A DNA stretch of 64,000 nt, taken from positions 2,976,001-3,040,000 of the forward strand of contig NZ_CP132194.1 of assembly GCF_030718935.1 (NCBI RefSeq), given 5' to 3'. The notes beneath the pieces were generated by a model, which had not been told where the DNA came from, did not search any database, and was given only the letters and a program-made list of their open reading frames with translations. Positions within the stretch are counted from its first letter, which is position 1, and each line of letters starts with the position of its first letter. This DNA is from Psychrobacter sp. M13 (GTDB lineage Bacteria > Pseudomonadota > Gammaproteobacteria > Pseudomonadales > Moraxellaceae). Positions 1-9,100 of the stretch are shown here, one piece after another. A program made the position numbers and the translations under genes.

Positions 1-119
<119 letters not shown>

Positions 120-150
120 AAGTCAGCTATCTAATTTAAGTCATAAGTAT

Positions 151-177
151 GCTGTCCCGAGATGGGGCAGCATTTTT
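151..177 (+). terminator. Rho-independent terminator after frmA
   Basis: An 8-bp stem (GCTGTCCC pairing with GGGGCAGC, one G-T pair) closes a short loop and is followed by a run of five T. It lies 31 bases after the frmA stop codon and before the convergent DUF3124 gene. Confidence 0.8.
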
Positions 178-208
178 GATTGAGTTATTATATTTTGAGT
201 TGTCGTAG

Positions 209-754
209 TTACTCGTGTATGACAGGTGTGCCTTCTGTACTAAACGCAAAGGCTTTATTGCTAAAATTGCCAATCATAACAGCCTCTATCACTGGCGTCA
301 CTGTCTCATCTATGCCTTCAACTTCAACGATAAAATTAGCCCCTGCACCGCCTCTATTCTCTTCCTTTTCAACAATATAATTGAGCGTGCCCATCGCTGG
401 TAGCTCAATAGGCTTGTCTAAATAGGCTTTTACAAAATTACCGTGCGTATCATAATAATCAATTTTATTAATATAAAGTGACTTATTTAGGGTAGTATTA
501 CGCACGCTCAACGTCGCTGATAGCAAGACTTTGCGATTATCTCTATCAGTATAGATATCGGAGTAGATCGGTACATAAAAGGTTTGCTTATACTGAAACT
601 GACTACGATCGACCGCTTGTGTAATCTCAAGCTCTTTGATTGGGTCTTGCTGATCCTCAGACAGTACAACATTAGGGTCTAAATCGGGCGAATTGCAACC
701 TGACAGCAGTAGTACTACGCTGATGCTAAGTATGGAGAGTCGACATTTAGTCAT
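209..754 (-). CDS. DUF3124 family lipoprotein
   Basis: The 181-residue protein starts with a lipoprotein signal peptide: a basic start, a hydrophobic stretch and a lipobox LLSGC with the acceptor cysteine at residue 20. The residue after it is Asn, so outer-membrane sorting is plausible. The mature part (about 50-175), with the segments FYVPIYSDIY, TLSVRNT and IDYYDTHGN, resembles the DUF3124 family, which has no assigned biochemical role. It stands alone on the minus strand, convergent with frmA and about 100 bases downstream of the K+ transport operon. No function can be given beyond an envelope-anchored beta-rich protein. Confidence 0.75.
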   Translation of the reverse strand: MTKCRLSILSISVVLLLSGCNSPDLDPNVVLSEDQQDPIKELEITQAVDRSQFQYKQTFYVPIYSDIYTDRDNRKVLLSATLSVRNTTLNKSLYINKIDYYDTHGNFVKAYLDKPIELPAMGTLNYIVEKEENRGGAGANFIVEVEGIDETVTPVIEAVMIGNFSNKAFAFSTEGTPVIHE

Positions 755-853
755 GACCTTTTTCCTTTATACATCCAAATAACGGTTATTACAGATAGTT
801 ACTAGTGTTGGTCGTTATCAGTGTAAACAGCTGAGAGTCAATATACCAGCCTA

Positions 854-1555
854 CTAATGTACTCTGACTCCAACACTACGCAAGAACTGATTGATATGCT
901 TATTGGCGCCATAGACCACTAGCACATCGTTTTTTTGTAGTATTTGCTCAGGAGTGACCAAGCCTTGGATGCTTGGTTTGCTTTGCATAAGTCCAAAGCT
1001 GTCCTCGTATTCTTCATAGCATAAAGTACTTAGTAGCTTGATGTTAAACTTTTGCTCAAGTTTTAGCTCATTGACCGCTTTACCCACCAAAGCTTGCGGT
1101 ATCTTAATCTCAACCATACTAAAAGTGTCGCTTAGCTCAAACGAATCTACAAAATAGCGTAATGACAGGCGTTTTGCCCAGCGCATTGCCGATTCTTTCT
1201 CAGGATGAAAAATATCATCCACTCCGATAGCTTGCAATACGGTCTCATGTAAGGGGTTAATACTACGACTGATCAGACGTTTAGCTTTTAGGGTTTTAAA
1301 TAAGGCGGTTGCCATGACGTTAGCGCCTTGATCCTCACCTATAGCGACGATGACGATATCAGTGTCAATAATCGGCAAGCCTTTGACAGCATACTCATCA
1401 GTGGCACTCATACAGATAGTATGCGAGATAACTTCTTTGTAAGCTTCGACCTTTTGCATATTGCTGTCGATACCGATCACCTCATGACCTTGACTGGTCA
1501 GCGCTATGCCCAATGATGAGCCAAAGCTTCCTAAGCCTAATATAATAAATTTCAT
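854..1555 (-). CDS. KtrA/TrkA-family K+ channel regulatory subunit (RCK domain)
   Basis: This is a 233-residue cytoplasmic RCK protein. The N-terminal Rossmann fold shows GLGSFG (residues 7-12) and, at the end of the second strand, Asp30 in GIDS, the usual nucleotide-binding pattern (NAD(H)/ATP in the family). Residues about 140-230 correspond to the TrkA-C ligand domain. Proteins of this type form an octameric ring that gates a KtrB-like pore. The gene starts 24 bases after the stop of the pore gene, which marks a two-gene operon. Its length fits single-RCK KtrA rather than the double-RCK TrkA of E. coli. Confidence 0.88.
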   Translation of the reverse strand: MKFIILGLGSFGSSLGIALTSQGHEVIGIDSNMQKVEAYKEVISHTICMSATDEYAVKGLPIIDTDIVIVAIGEDQGANVMATALFKTLKAKRLISRSINPLHETVLQAIGVDDIFHPEKESAMRWAKRLSLRYFVDSFELSDTFSMVEIKIPQALVGKAVNELKLEQKFNIKLLSTLCYEEYEDSFGLMQSKPSIQGLVTPEQILQKNDVLVVYGANKHINQFLRSVGVRVH

Positions 1556-1579
1556 AACTCTCCTACTAGATGACTGAGC

Positions 1580-3367
1580 TTAGTTAATCGTAATCTCTTC
1601 GGTGGGATAACGATAGTTGCGTTGACGAGTGTTTTTGAGCAAAGCAATAAAGATAGTGAGCATACTCACTCGCCCAACGAACATGATAACCACGACCACT
1701 ATCTTATTAAAATCTGACAAAGTAGCTGTCAGATTGAGGCTCAAACCGACTGTGCTATAGGCTGAGAAACACTCAAAAACGACTTTAAATAAGTCAAGCT
1801 CAGGCTGGTTGTAGCTCATTATGGTCACACCAGAACCGATAACCAACAGCGATAGCCACATAATGGAAAAAGCGCGGCGAATAGAAATGTCTGCGATTTC
1901 GCGTTGGAACACCTCCACTCTAGACAGTCCCCGTGCTAAGCTCAAGGTATTTAATAATGCAATAGCAAGGGTGCTGGTTTTGATACCGCCACCCGTCGAA
2001 TTTGGAGAGGCACCAACCCACATCAAAAATATAGTCAGCATAATCGTTGGAAAAGCTAAGCTGTCCATATCAACGTTATTGAAGCCTGCGGTCCTTGGCG
2101 TCGCTGCGGTAAAGAACCCTGCTATTAGCTTACCAAAAATACTATTATGCTCTGCCAGTACCCCGTTGTACTCAAATATCATCACCCCAACTAGCCCGAT
2201 CAACAGTAAGATCCCAGTGGTGATCAATGTAATACGGCTATTGATATTAAGTAGCCACGGCTGATAGTTATACCGAGGCTCATTACTATAACTATTGTGG
2301 TATAGCAAGCGCTCGGTACGATAGCGCAAGTAACGCAATAGATTAACTACGATAATAAAACCTAAGCCACCGAATATAAAAGTAGTCGCAATGGTTAATT
2401 GCAAAGGGTAATTAAAACGGAGTGCCTCATCATAGAGTCCCGCGCTAAACGTCGAAAAACCTGCATTACAAAATGCTGAAACCGCATGAAAGGTGGCAAA
2501 AAACAAGCGTTCGGATAAATCCATATTGGGTAGATCATAGATACTAATAAAGATCAGCGCAGCCGCTACTGCTTCAACGCCAAAAGTGACATAGAGAATA
2601 GATTTAAGAGTAGCGACTACATCGCCCATTCTTCGCGCATAGGTCATCTCACCGATGCTTAGCTGGGTCTCATAACTGACACCACCCTTAAAAAAATAGC
2701 TAAAGTAAGTGACAAAAGTCAAAATACCTAAGCCACCAATTTGGATAAGACCCATAATAATGACTTGTCCAAAGGTGGTAAAATCAGTTGCAGTATCGAC
2801 TACTATCAGCCCCGTCACACAGACCGCACTCGTCGCTGTAAACAGCGCATCGACAAAAGATATCGATTGGGTCGTGGCTTTAGGCATCATCAATAACAGC
2901 GCGCCAAGCAGAATCACTGACATAAAGCTTAAGATAAAAAACTGGCCTGGATTTAAAAAGGTACGCTTTAAGTTGAAATCGGTATCGGATATCTCACGAA
3001 TAAAAGTGACAAATACTGCAACTTTAATCGCGACAAAACCATCAACAGCCATTGAAAATCCTGACTGTAATAAATCAGTAAAATGTAGCGCCAGTAATAT
3101 GATGATAGTTATGCTCGTAAAAAAGTCAAATATAGCGACTTTATTGAATAGTAGCTCATGCAGAACTAGCAGCGTTTTTGGGCGCATATAACGATCTAAG
3201 ATCGCTAAAAACCCTATGACAATAATAGCCAAATAAAAAAAGTGAAATAGCTGCTGTAGCCAAGTTGTCAGCGTAAAGCCACTGTCGATTAGCGCGATGC
3301 CAACCCCAAAAAAGCTGATGACAATGGCTATTTTATTTAACAACCGATAAGGTATGGCTGCGCGCAT
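1580..3367 (-). CDS. TrkH/KtrB-family potassium uptake membrane protein
   Basis: The 595-residue integral membrane protein forms the K+ pore partnered by the RCK subunit encoded next. All four pore-loop filter glycines of the superfamily can be seen, in AVCVTGL, FCNAGFS, RTAGFN and YSTVGLS. Compared with typical KtrB (about 450 residues) it carries an N-terminal extension of about 130 residues with several extra hydrophobic segments. K+ uptake is probably coupled to Na+ or H+ movement. The ATG start at 3367 begins MRAAIPYR. It is the first gene of a two-gene operon. Confidence 0.88.
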   Translation of the reverse strand: MRAAIPYRLLNKIAIVISFFGVGIALIDSGFTLTTWLQQLFHFFYLAIIVIGFLAILDRYMRPKTLLVLHELLFNKVAIFDFFTSITIIILLALHFTDLLQSGFSMAVDGFVAIKVAVFVTFIREISDTDFNLKRTFLNPGQFFILSFMSVILLGALLLMMPKATTQSISFVDALFTATSAVCVTGLIVVDTATDFTTFGQVIIMGLIQIGGLGILTFVTYFSYFFKGGVSYETQLSIGEMTYARRMGDVVATLKSILYVTFGVEAVAAALIFISIYDLPNMDLSERLFFATFHAVSAFCNAGFSTFSAGLYDEALRFNYPLQLTIATTFIFGGLGFIIVVNLLRYLRYRTERLLYHNSYSNEPRYNYQPWLLNINSRITLITTGILLLIGLVGVMIFEYNGVLAEHNSIFGKLIAGFFTAATPRTAGFNNVDMDSLAFPTIMLTIFLMWVGASPNSTGGGIKTSTLAIALLNTLSLARGLSRVEVFQREIADISIRRAFSIMWLSLLVIGSGVTIMSYNQPELDLFKVVFECFSAYSTVGLSLNLTATLSDFNKIVVVVIMFVGRVSMLTIFIALLKNTRQRNYRYPTEEITIN

Positions 3368-3758
3368 AGCTTGAGTCCGATAGAGGCGGTAAAGTTGCGA
3401 ATAATAGAGCGAAAATCAAAATAAATTTATAGCAAAATCTGTATTTAATCAGACCATAACCATCATTCGACTTTGACGCTTAAAAAACGCTTATTACGCC
3501 AGTGCAAACCTATTTCCAAATCATTTATACGCCACTTTTAATAAAGATGCTAAAAAAATATTCTAATAATAGTAACCAATTATTCAAGCTAATAAATGAC
3601 AATCACCTAATTTCTACTGTCCTTTTTCGCTGAACTAACATCTATTATTTATCGAAAATGACCACCTTGCTGATGAAAACTTACTTTATGGTAGAGTGGT
3701 TTATAATCACTCACAGCTGACTCTCTACCAGCACACCTGCCTACTATCGGATATTTTT
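3368..3758. other. Intergenic region between ktrB-like gene and cardiolipin synthase
   Basis: This AT-rich 391-bp stretch separates two divergent genes and must hold promoters for both. I see a TATAAT at 3702-3707 that could be the -10 box for the plus-strand gene. No repeat, RNA gene or further coding frame stands out. Confidence 0.5.
3702..3707 (+). promoter_or_regulatory. Candidate -10 box for cardiolipin synthase
   Basis: A perfect TATAAT lies 51 bases before the preferred ATG. There is no good -35 hexamer at 16-18 bases. If real, transcription would begin near 3714, which excludes the longer reading frame starting at 3696 and supports the start at 3759. Confidence 0.4.
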
Positions 3759-5210
3759 ATGGTCACTGACATACTGCTAACGATTCATTTTATTTTGCTG
3801 ATCGTTATCTCTCTTAGAGTTTTAGCTCGCCATGATTTATCCTCACCTGCGCGGCTGGCTTGGCTGGTCATTCTGTTTATCCTGCCCTATATTGGCGTAG
3901 TTGTATATTGGATGTTTGGTGAGATTCACTTAGGCCGTGGCTTTGAGCGTGAGCATCGACAGATTATCGATAGATTGCATAGCCATAACCCTGAAGTGCT
4001 CGGTCATAACGCCTCATTAGCGGAGGCAATAAAACCCGCCTATCAGGCTGCATTTTCTTATTCGGCTAATGTGACTGGATTTCATACCACACTTGGTAAT
4101 CATGCTGAGCTAATGGGTGATGCAGCCGATACTCAAGCGCGGATGATTGCGGACTTTGACGCAGCAACCGATCACATCCATGTGCTGTATTATATTTGGC
4201 TAATCGATGGGATGGGTATTGATACGGCAGAGGCCTTAATACGTGCTGCTAAGCGTGGCGTGACTTGCCGAGCGATGGTCGACGGTATGGGTTCGCGTAA
4301 GATGATCGGCTCGAGGATTTGGCAAGATATGCAGGATGCTGGTGTACAAGTGAGCGTAGCGCTACCGATTAGCAACCTGATAAAGGTTATCTTATTCAGT
4401 CGTTTGGATCTACGCAATCACCGCAAAATCACTGTGATAGATGGTAAAATTGGCTATTGTGGCAGTCGTAACTGCGCCGATCCTGAATTTCGCGTTAAGC
4501 CAAAATACGCACCATGGGTAGATATCATGTTACGAGTTGAAGGACCAGTGGTTGCCCAAAATCAGATATTGTTCGCTAGTGATTGGCTCACTCAAAACCC
4601 TGAAACTCCCGTTGAGAGCTTTAAGTATTATACTGATATCGATAGTGAACAGCAGGCTGATGGTTTTGCAGCTCAGGTATTTGCCGACGGGCCAACTCAG
4701 CGTCATGGCACCACCCCGCAGTTCTTGGGCGCACTGATTAGCCAAGCCCAGCACACGCTTATTATCTCCACCCCTTACTTTGTTCCTGATTATTCGCTAG
4801 TTAGCATTTTGTGCGCGACAGCCTATCGCGGTGTCGATGTGACGATGATTTTCCCCCAAAAAAACGACTCTTTTGTGGTTGCAGCGACTTCTCATAGCTA
4901 CTACTGGCAATTACTTGAGGCGGGCGTAAAAATCTATGAGTATAAGCCTGGGTTACTGCACGCTAAGACTTTGACTATTGATGGCGAAATCAGCTTGATC
5001 GGCTCAACCAATCTTGATCTGCGCAGCTTTGATTTGAACTATGAGAATAACGTGGTTATCAGCGATAAAACGCTGACTGCCGATATCGTTGAGCGGCAGT
5101 TTCAATACATCGCTGACTCAGATGAGGTGCTTCGCGAGCATGTTGAGGCGTGGTCAGTCCCTTATAAAATATGGAATAATATCGTTGCGACTATGGGGCC
5201 TGTTCTTTAG
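3759..5210 (+). CDS. cls: Cardiolipin synthase (phospholipase D superfamily)
   Basis: Membrane enzyme that joins two phosphatidylglycerol molecules into cardiolipin and glycerol. The 483-residue form begins with two hydrophobic segments (FILLIVISLRVL and LVILFILPYIGVVVYW), as in ClsA-type enzymes. Both HKD catalytic motifs are present: HRKITVID followed by GSRN, and HAKTLTID followed by GSTN. An upstream ATG at 3696 would add 21 residues, but a candidate -10 box overlaps it and GGAT precedes the ATG at 3759. The 3' end overlaps the convergent rlmA gene by 20 bp. A decayed copy of this gene's middle section is found at 46757-46975. Confidence 0.9.
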   Translation: MVTDILLTIHFILLIVISLRVLARHDLSSPARLAWLVILFILPYIGVVVYWMFGEIHLGRGFEREHRQIIDRLHSHNPEVLGHNASLAEAIKPAYQAAFSYSANVTGFHTTLGNHAELMGDAADTQARMIADFDAATDHIHVLYYIWLIDGMGIDTAEALIRAAKRGVTCRAMVDGMGSRKMIGSRIWQDMQDAGVQVSVALPISNLIKVILFSRLDLRNHRKITVIDGKIGYCGSRNCADPEFRVKPKYAPWVDIMLRVEGPVVAQNQILFASDWLTQNPETPVESFKYYTDIDSEQQADGFAAQVFADGPTQRHGTTPQFLGALISQAQHTLIISTPYFVPDYSLVSILCATAYRGVDVTMIFPQKNDSFVVAATSHSYYWQLLEAGVKIYEYKPGLLHAKTLTIDGEISLIGSTNLDLRSFDLNYENNVVISDKTLTADIVERQFQYIADSDEVLREHVEAWSVPYKIWNNIVATMGPVL

Positions 5211-6243
5211 AGTGTCTGGTTTGAGCCTCGCCCTTTGACGTCTTCTGCAATATATAAACAACAAACTTAGCTTCTGTTATAAAAGGCTTAGTATCAACCA
5301 AATCTAGTAAGGCTCGACGCTTATCAATTTGCGCCCGATACGCATACGGCGTCATGGTCAATAAGTCCGCCAGCGCTTGTGCTGACAAGCTCAACTCAGT
5401 GCTTACTTGATGGGTCTCAAGCAAAGTAAAATACGGCGCAAGCTCAGTCAAAAACTTGTCTGAATCATGCTCACGAACCTCATCAAATAGTGCTGCGCGC
5501 ATACTCGCTAGATGACCACTATCAGGTTTGGCAATGATTAGATAGCCATTATCTTGCAAAACCTGAGCGAATGCTGCTGGCAGTATCGGACTGAAAATAC
5601 TACTAATACCCGTTATGCTCTGCGCTTGTAGCGGTAGATGAGCGGCGCTGGTAACGATTGGGTAAACAACAGTCTTTTTCGGCGACGGCTGCTGACTATC
5701 TTTTTGGCTTTGTTGGCGCGTCTGCTCATGATTAACTCCTTGATTGGTGTTTGCAACGTCTTGTTGATACCACAAAGTATGGGCCGCTTTACTACCTCTT
5801 GCCATCTCTATCAACGCAGGCTTGCTGATATCAGCAGCTATTAGCTCGTCGATATCGACTTCTGCTAGCGCTTGAGTATAGTAGCCCTCCCCGCAGCCAA
5901 TATCGAGCCAGCGGCTGTTAGCATAAGCGACCTGTTCATTATACGCCCGCTCTTTGACTGACATCTCTTTAGCTAACCATAAGGTTATTTGCTCACAGAT
6001 TAAGTCTCGTAGAGGCTGATAGTAGCCTGCCTGCAAAAAACGTTGCCGCGCCTTAATTGATAAAGCACTGTCACCGGGCGCTTTGGACTTCTTTTGCTGT
6101 ACAGGTAACAGATTGACGTACCCTTGCCGCGCCACATCAAAGCCGTGCGTCGTTTGTTTAGAATTGAGACTGCCATCACAACACCAATTATAAATAGCAG
6201 GTTGCAGTGGTGACTGGCAAAGCGGGCAAATAAATAAGGACAC
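5191..6243 (-). CDS. rlmA: 23S rRNA (guanine-N1)-methyltransferase RlmA
   Basis: Methylates N1 of G745 of 23S rRNA with S-adenosylmethionine. The N-terminal zinc-binding part has Cys6 and Cys9 (CPLC), Cys21/22 and His33, followed by the characteristic QGYVNLLPVQ. The SAM motif is LDIGCGEGYYT; a later segment, FSPILPAAFAQVL, matches the family. At 350 residues it is about 80 longer than E. coli RlmA, mostly because of a polar Gln-rich insert near residues 165-195 and a C-terminal tail. Translation starts at GTG (6243). The 3' end overlaps cls by 20 bp on the opposite strand. Confidence 0.88.
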   Translation of the reverse strand: MSLFICPLCQSPLQPAIYNWCCDGSLNSKQTTHGFDVARQGYVNLLPVQQKKSKAPGDSALSIKARQRFLQAGYYQPLRDLICEQITLWLAKEMSVKERAYNEQVAYANSRWLDIGCGEGYYTQALAEVDIDELIAADISKPALIEMARGSKAAHTLWYQQDVANTNQGVNHEQTRQQSQKDSQQPSPKKTVVYPIVTSAAHLPLQAQSITGISSIFSPILPAAFAQVLQDNGYLIIAKPDSGHLASMRAALFDEVREHDSDKFLTELAPYFTLLETHQVSTELSLSAQALADLLTMTPYAYRAQIDKRRALLDLVDTKPFITEAKFVVYILQKTSKGEAQTRHSKEQAP

Positions 6244-6311
6244 AACATTCTCAAAGGCAGCAAAAAAGTAGAAAAATTAAAACAACATCTTAGCAAAACT
6301 CAGCTTATTTA

Positions 6312-6351
6312 ACCTACTAAAAATGCTCTAACAAGCGCCTTTTTAGTAGGT
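6312..6351 (-). terminator. Stem-loop downstream of mraY
   Basis: A perfect 12-bp inverted repeat (ACCTACTAAAAA and its complement) with a 16-base loop lies 39 bases after the mraY stop and before rlmA. The stem ends in a T run on both strands, so it can end transcription of the dcw genes. The stem is AT-rich, so termination may be incomplete. Confidence 0.6.
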
Positions 6352-6389
6352 AAATTGATAGCTAATAAGTTAATTGATAACGCTAATTT

Positions 6390-7508
6390 TTATCTTAGTT
6401 TCAAGGTCATAAGACCGAAGATCACTAATAAGATAGCGATAATCCAGAATCGAACCACCACTTGGGTCTCTTTCCAACCGATCTCTTCAAAGTGATGATG
6501 AAGCGGTGCCATACGGAATATACGCTTTTTGCGTAGCTTATACGAGCCTACTTGTAATATAACGGATAAGGCTTCAGCGACAAATAAGCCACCCATAATC
6601 GCAAAGGCAATCTCTTGACGGGTCATGACTGCAATCGTTCCCAGCATTGCACCTAATGCTAGCGCGCCAACATCACCCATAAACACTTGGGCAGGATGCG
6701 CGTTAAACCACAAAAATCCTAGACCTGCGCCAACCATAGCGCCACAAACGATAATAACCTCAGAGTTATAGGCGATATAAGGCACATGCAAATACTCGGA
6801 GAAACGTACATCACCCGAAACATAAGCCATCGCACCAAGACCTGCCGCCACTAACACCACAGGCAATATAGCCAAACCATCCAAGCCATCGGTTAAGTTG
6901 ACCGCATTGGAGGCACCATTAATCACGAAATAGGTAAAAATAATAAAACCGATACCCAGCGGTAGCGCTGAGAAAGGAATCACCCAATCTTTAAAGACAG
7001 GCAATAATAAATCCTGCATCGCTCTGGTAGTCGTGATATCTGGCTGGAGGGTGGCAATATAATAAAGCGATGCGCCAACGAATAGCGCACCCATCGATAA
7101 CCAAAAGTACTTTTTGCGCGCGATCAAACCTTTGGGATCTTTATATTTGATCTTGAGCCAATCATCAGTCCAACCGACTGCCCCAAAGATAATCATCACC
7201 ACCAGCAGAATCCACACATAAGGATTGTTTAGTCGCGCCCACAAGAGTGTCGATATCGCAATAGTGGCTAAGATCATCACCCCGCCCATCGTCGGTGTCC
7301 CTGTCTTTGCTAGATGCGACTGTGGCCCGTCATTACGTATAGCCTGCCCGTACTTAAGCGTGCGCAAATGACGAATGACCCGACCACCAAAGGTCATGCT
7401 CAAAGCTAGCGCTGTCACGACCGCTAATAAAGCTCGCAGGGTTAAAGAGGATACCGCAGAAAACGGCGTATAATACTGGCTAAGCCATTCAAACAACCAA
7501 ACTAACAC
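6390..7508 (-). CDS. mraY: Phospho-N-acetylmuramoyl-pentapeptide transferase
   Basis: Integral membrane enzyme that moves phospho-MurNAc-pentapeptide from UDP to undecaprenyl phosphate, forming lipid I. The 372 residues align along the full length with E. coli MraY, including the start MLVWLFEWL, the catalytic [15 protein letters not shown] and the HHHFE motif near the C-terminus, with about ten hydrophobic segments. The start is a GTG at 7508, three bases after the murF stop, so the two genes are probably translationally coupled. It is the last gene of this dcw segment; murD, ftsW, murG, murC, ddl and ftsQAZ do not follow. Confidence 0.96.
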   Translation of the reverse strand: MLVWLFEWLSQYYTPFSAVSSLTLRALLAVVTALALSMTFGGRVIRHLRTLKYGQAIRNDGPQSHLAKTGTPTMGGVMILATIAISTLLWARLNNPYVWILLVVMIIFGAVGWTDDWLKIKYKDPKGLIARKKYFWLSMGALFVGASLYYIATLQPDITTTRAMQDLLLPVFKDWVIPFSALPLGIGFIIFTYFVINGASNAVNLTDGLDGLAILPVVLVAAGLGAMAYVSGDVRFSEYLHVPYIAYNSEVIIVCGAMVGAGLGFLWFNAHPAQVFMGDVGALALGAMLGTIAVMTRQEIAFAIMGGLFVAEALSVILQVGSYKLRKKRIFRMAPLHHHFEEIGWKETQVVVRFWIIAILLVIFGLMTLKLR

Positions 7509-7511
7509 CGC

Positions 7512-8990
7512 CTACTCCTTTACTAGTGCATCAATAAGGGTTTCCATTTCCATAAATCGCGACCCCTTGAACAATACCGTACAAGGGTGCAATTGCTGCA
7601 CTTGTAAATACTGCTGTAAATAAGATAAAAGACTGTCTTTATCATCGAAAGCTTGCGCGTTGATACTATCCGCTGTGCCAATCTCTTTGGCACCTGCTAC
7701 CGTATAACCTGCGTATTCACCAACACAAAGCAATATATCTATGCCAGCGGTAGCAATCGTTCGACCTAAGCTTTGGTGCTCACTGACCGCCGCCGCGCCA
7801 AGCTCGCCGATATCTCCTAATACTAAAATTTTCGTACCTGTTTGCGCGGCTAATACTTTGGTCGCGGCCCGTACCGAATGCGGGTTAGAGTTATAAGTAT
7901 CATCGATTAAGCGATGCAAGCCTAGCATCTGACTATCTAAACGGCCTTTTGCTGGACGGGCATTCTCTAACCCGACAACGATGTCATCTATACTGATGTT
8001 AAGGGCATGGGCACAGGCGGCAGCTGCCAAAGCATTATTGACATTATGCTCGCCCGCCAATGGCAGACAGATATCTTTTACTTGCGTGCCGATATGTAAC
8101 TTGAACTCGCTACGCTCAGGCTCAACATCGAGGTGGCTGGCACTAACATCAGTATTACCGAAGCCAATGACGTTTGCAGTGTTATCCTCAGCAATGCGGC
8201 GCAACTGGTTAGTAAAATCGTCATTATCGGGCACGATAGCGTACTGCTCAGCCTTTAGAGTATGGTAAATCTCAGCCTTAGTTTGGCAAATACCCTCACG
8301 ACTACCGAATTCTCCCAAATGTGCTGTGCCAATATTGAGAATACAAGCCACATCAGGGCGGACAATTTCGGTAGTATAAGCAATCTCACCGATATGATTG
8401 GCGCCAAGCTCTATAATGGCATAGCGATGATGATCGGAGAGCTCAAGCAGCATCATGGGCACGCCCAAGTCATTATTGAGGTTACCGCGAGTGATAAGGG
8501 TTGGTGCTAGGCGACCAAAAATACTGCCTAGCATCTCCTTACAAGTAGTCTTACCACTGGAGCCTGTAATAGCGATAATAGTTACGTCTTTATGCTGCTG
8601 ACGGCGATGTGCAGCCAAATGTCCCAGAGCCAAGCGCGTATCACTGACCACTAACTGTGGAATACTCGTTGAAATCGGGCGCGAGACAATAGCGGCAAGT
8701 GCGCCTTTAGAAGCGGCTAGATTGATATAATCATGACCATCAAAGTTATCGCCTTGTAAGGCCAAAAAGATATCGCCGCTCTTTATAGTCCGTGTATCAG
8801 TAGCAATACGATTGGCTGTGACAATATGGGCAGCCGTCTTATCATCACTAGCTTGGTTATCAGCGGTTTTTTGAGTTTCAGGAAGCTGCCAACGCCCATC
8901 GAGTGTCGTCGTGGCTGCTAGCAGATTGTCAGCTTGCCAAACATAAAGCCCTTGCGACTGTATCGTATTTTCAGTATCGGCGGTCATCAT
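7512..8990 (-). CDS. murF: UDP-N-acetylmuramoyl-tripeptide--D-alanyl-D-alanine ligase
   Basis: ATP-dependent cytoplasmic ligase that adds D-Ala-D-Ala to the UDP-MurNAc-tripeptide. The 492-residue protein has the Mur ligase order: an N-terminal substrate domain (about 25-130), the P-loop GSSGKTT in the central ATPase domain, and the C-terminal domain with GRLD and LVLGDIGELG. A GAGG ribosome-binding site precedes tandem ATG codons at 8990 and 8987. It lies 110 bp after murE and directly before mraY in the same direction. Confidence 0.95.
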   Translation of the reverse strand: MMTADTENTIQSQGLYVWQADNLLAATTTLDGRWQLPETQKTADNQASDDKTAAHIVTANRIATDTRTIKSGDIFLALQGDNFDGHDYINLAASKGALAAIVSRPISTSIPQLVVSDTRLALGHLAAHRRQQHKDVTIIAITGSSGKTTCKEMLGSIFGRLAPTLITRGNLNNDLGVPMMLLELSDHHRYAIIELGANHIGEIAYTTEIVRPDVACILNIGTAHLGEFGSREGICQTKAEIYHTLKAEQYAIVPDNDDFTNQLRRIAEDNTANVIGFGNTDVSASHLDVEPERSEFKLHIGTQVKDICLPLAGEHNVNNALAAAACAHALNISIDDIVVGLENARPAKGRLDSQMLGLHRLIDDTYNSNPHSVRAATKVLAAQTGTKILVLGDIGELGAAAVSEHQSLGRTIATAGIDILLCVGEYAGYTVAGAKEIGTADSINAQAFDDKDSLLSYLQQYLQVQQLHPCTVLFKGSRFMEMETLIDALVKE

Positions 8991-9100
8991 TGTTACCTCT
9001 AAGTAGCGGCTTATTTTTATTTATTAATGTAAAAGTAGGTGTGAACTTAAATACAGTTATTAATTTAAACGCAGGGGTTAATCAACAGTTCAGCAGATAA

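Noticed and set aside
1821..2264. Plus-strand frame of 147 codons opposite the ktrB-like gene
   Set aside because: It is the antisense of a well-supported membrane protein gene; its composition (Ile/Thr/Pro-rich) is typical of such shadows.
3696..3758. N-terminal 21-residue extension of cardiolipin synthase
   Set aside because: A candidate -10 box overlaps it, the extension has no family similarity, and the ATG at 3759 starts the normal membrane segment.
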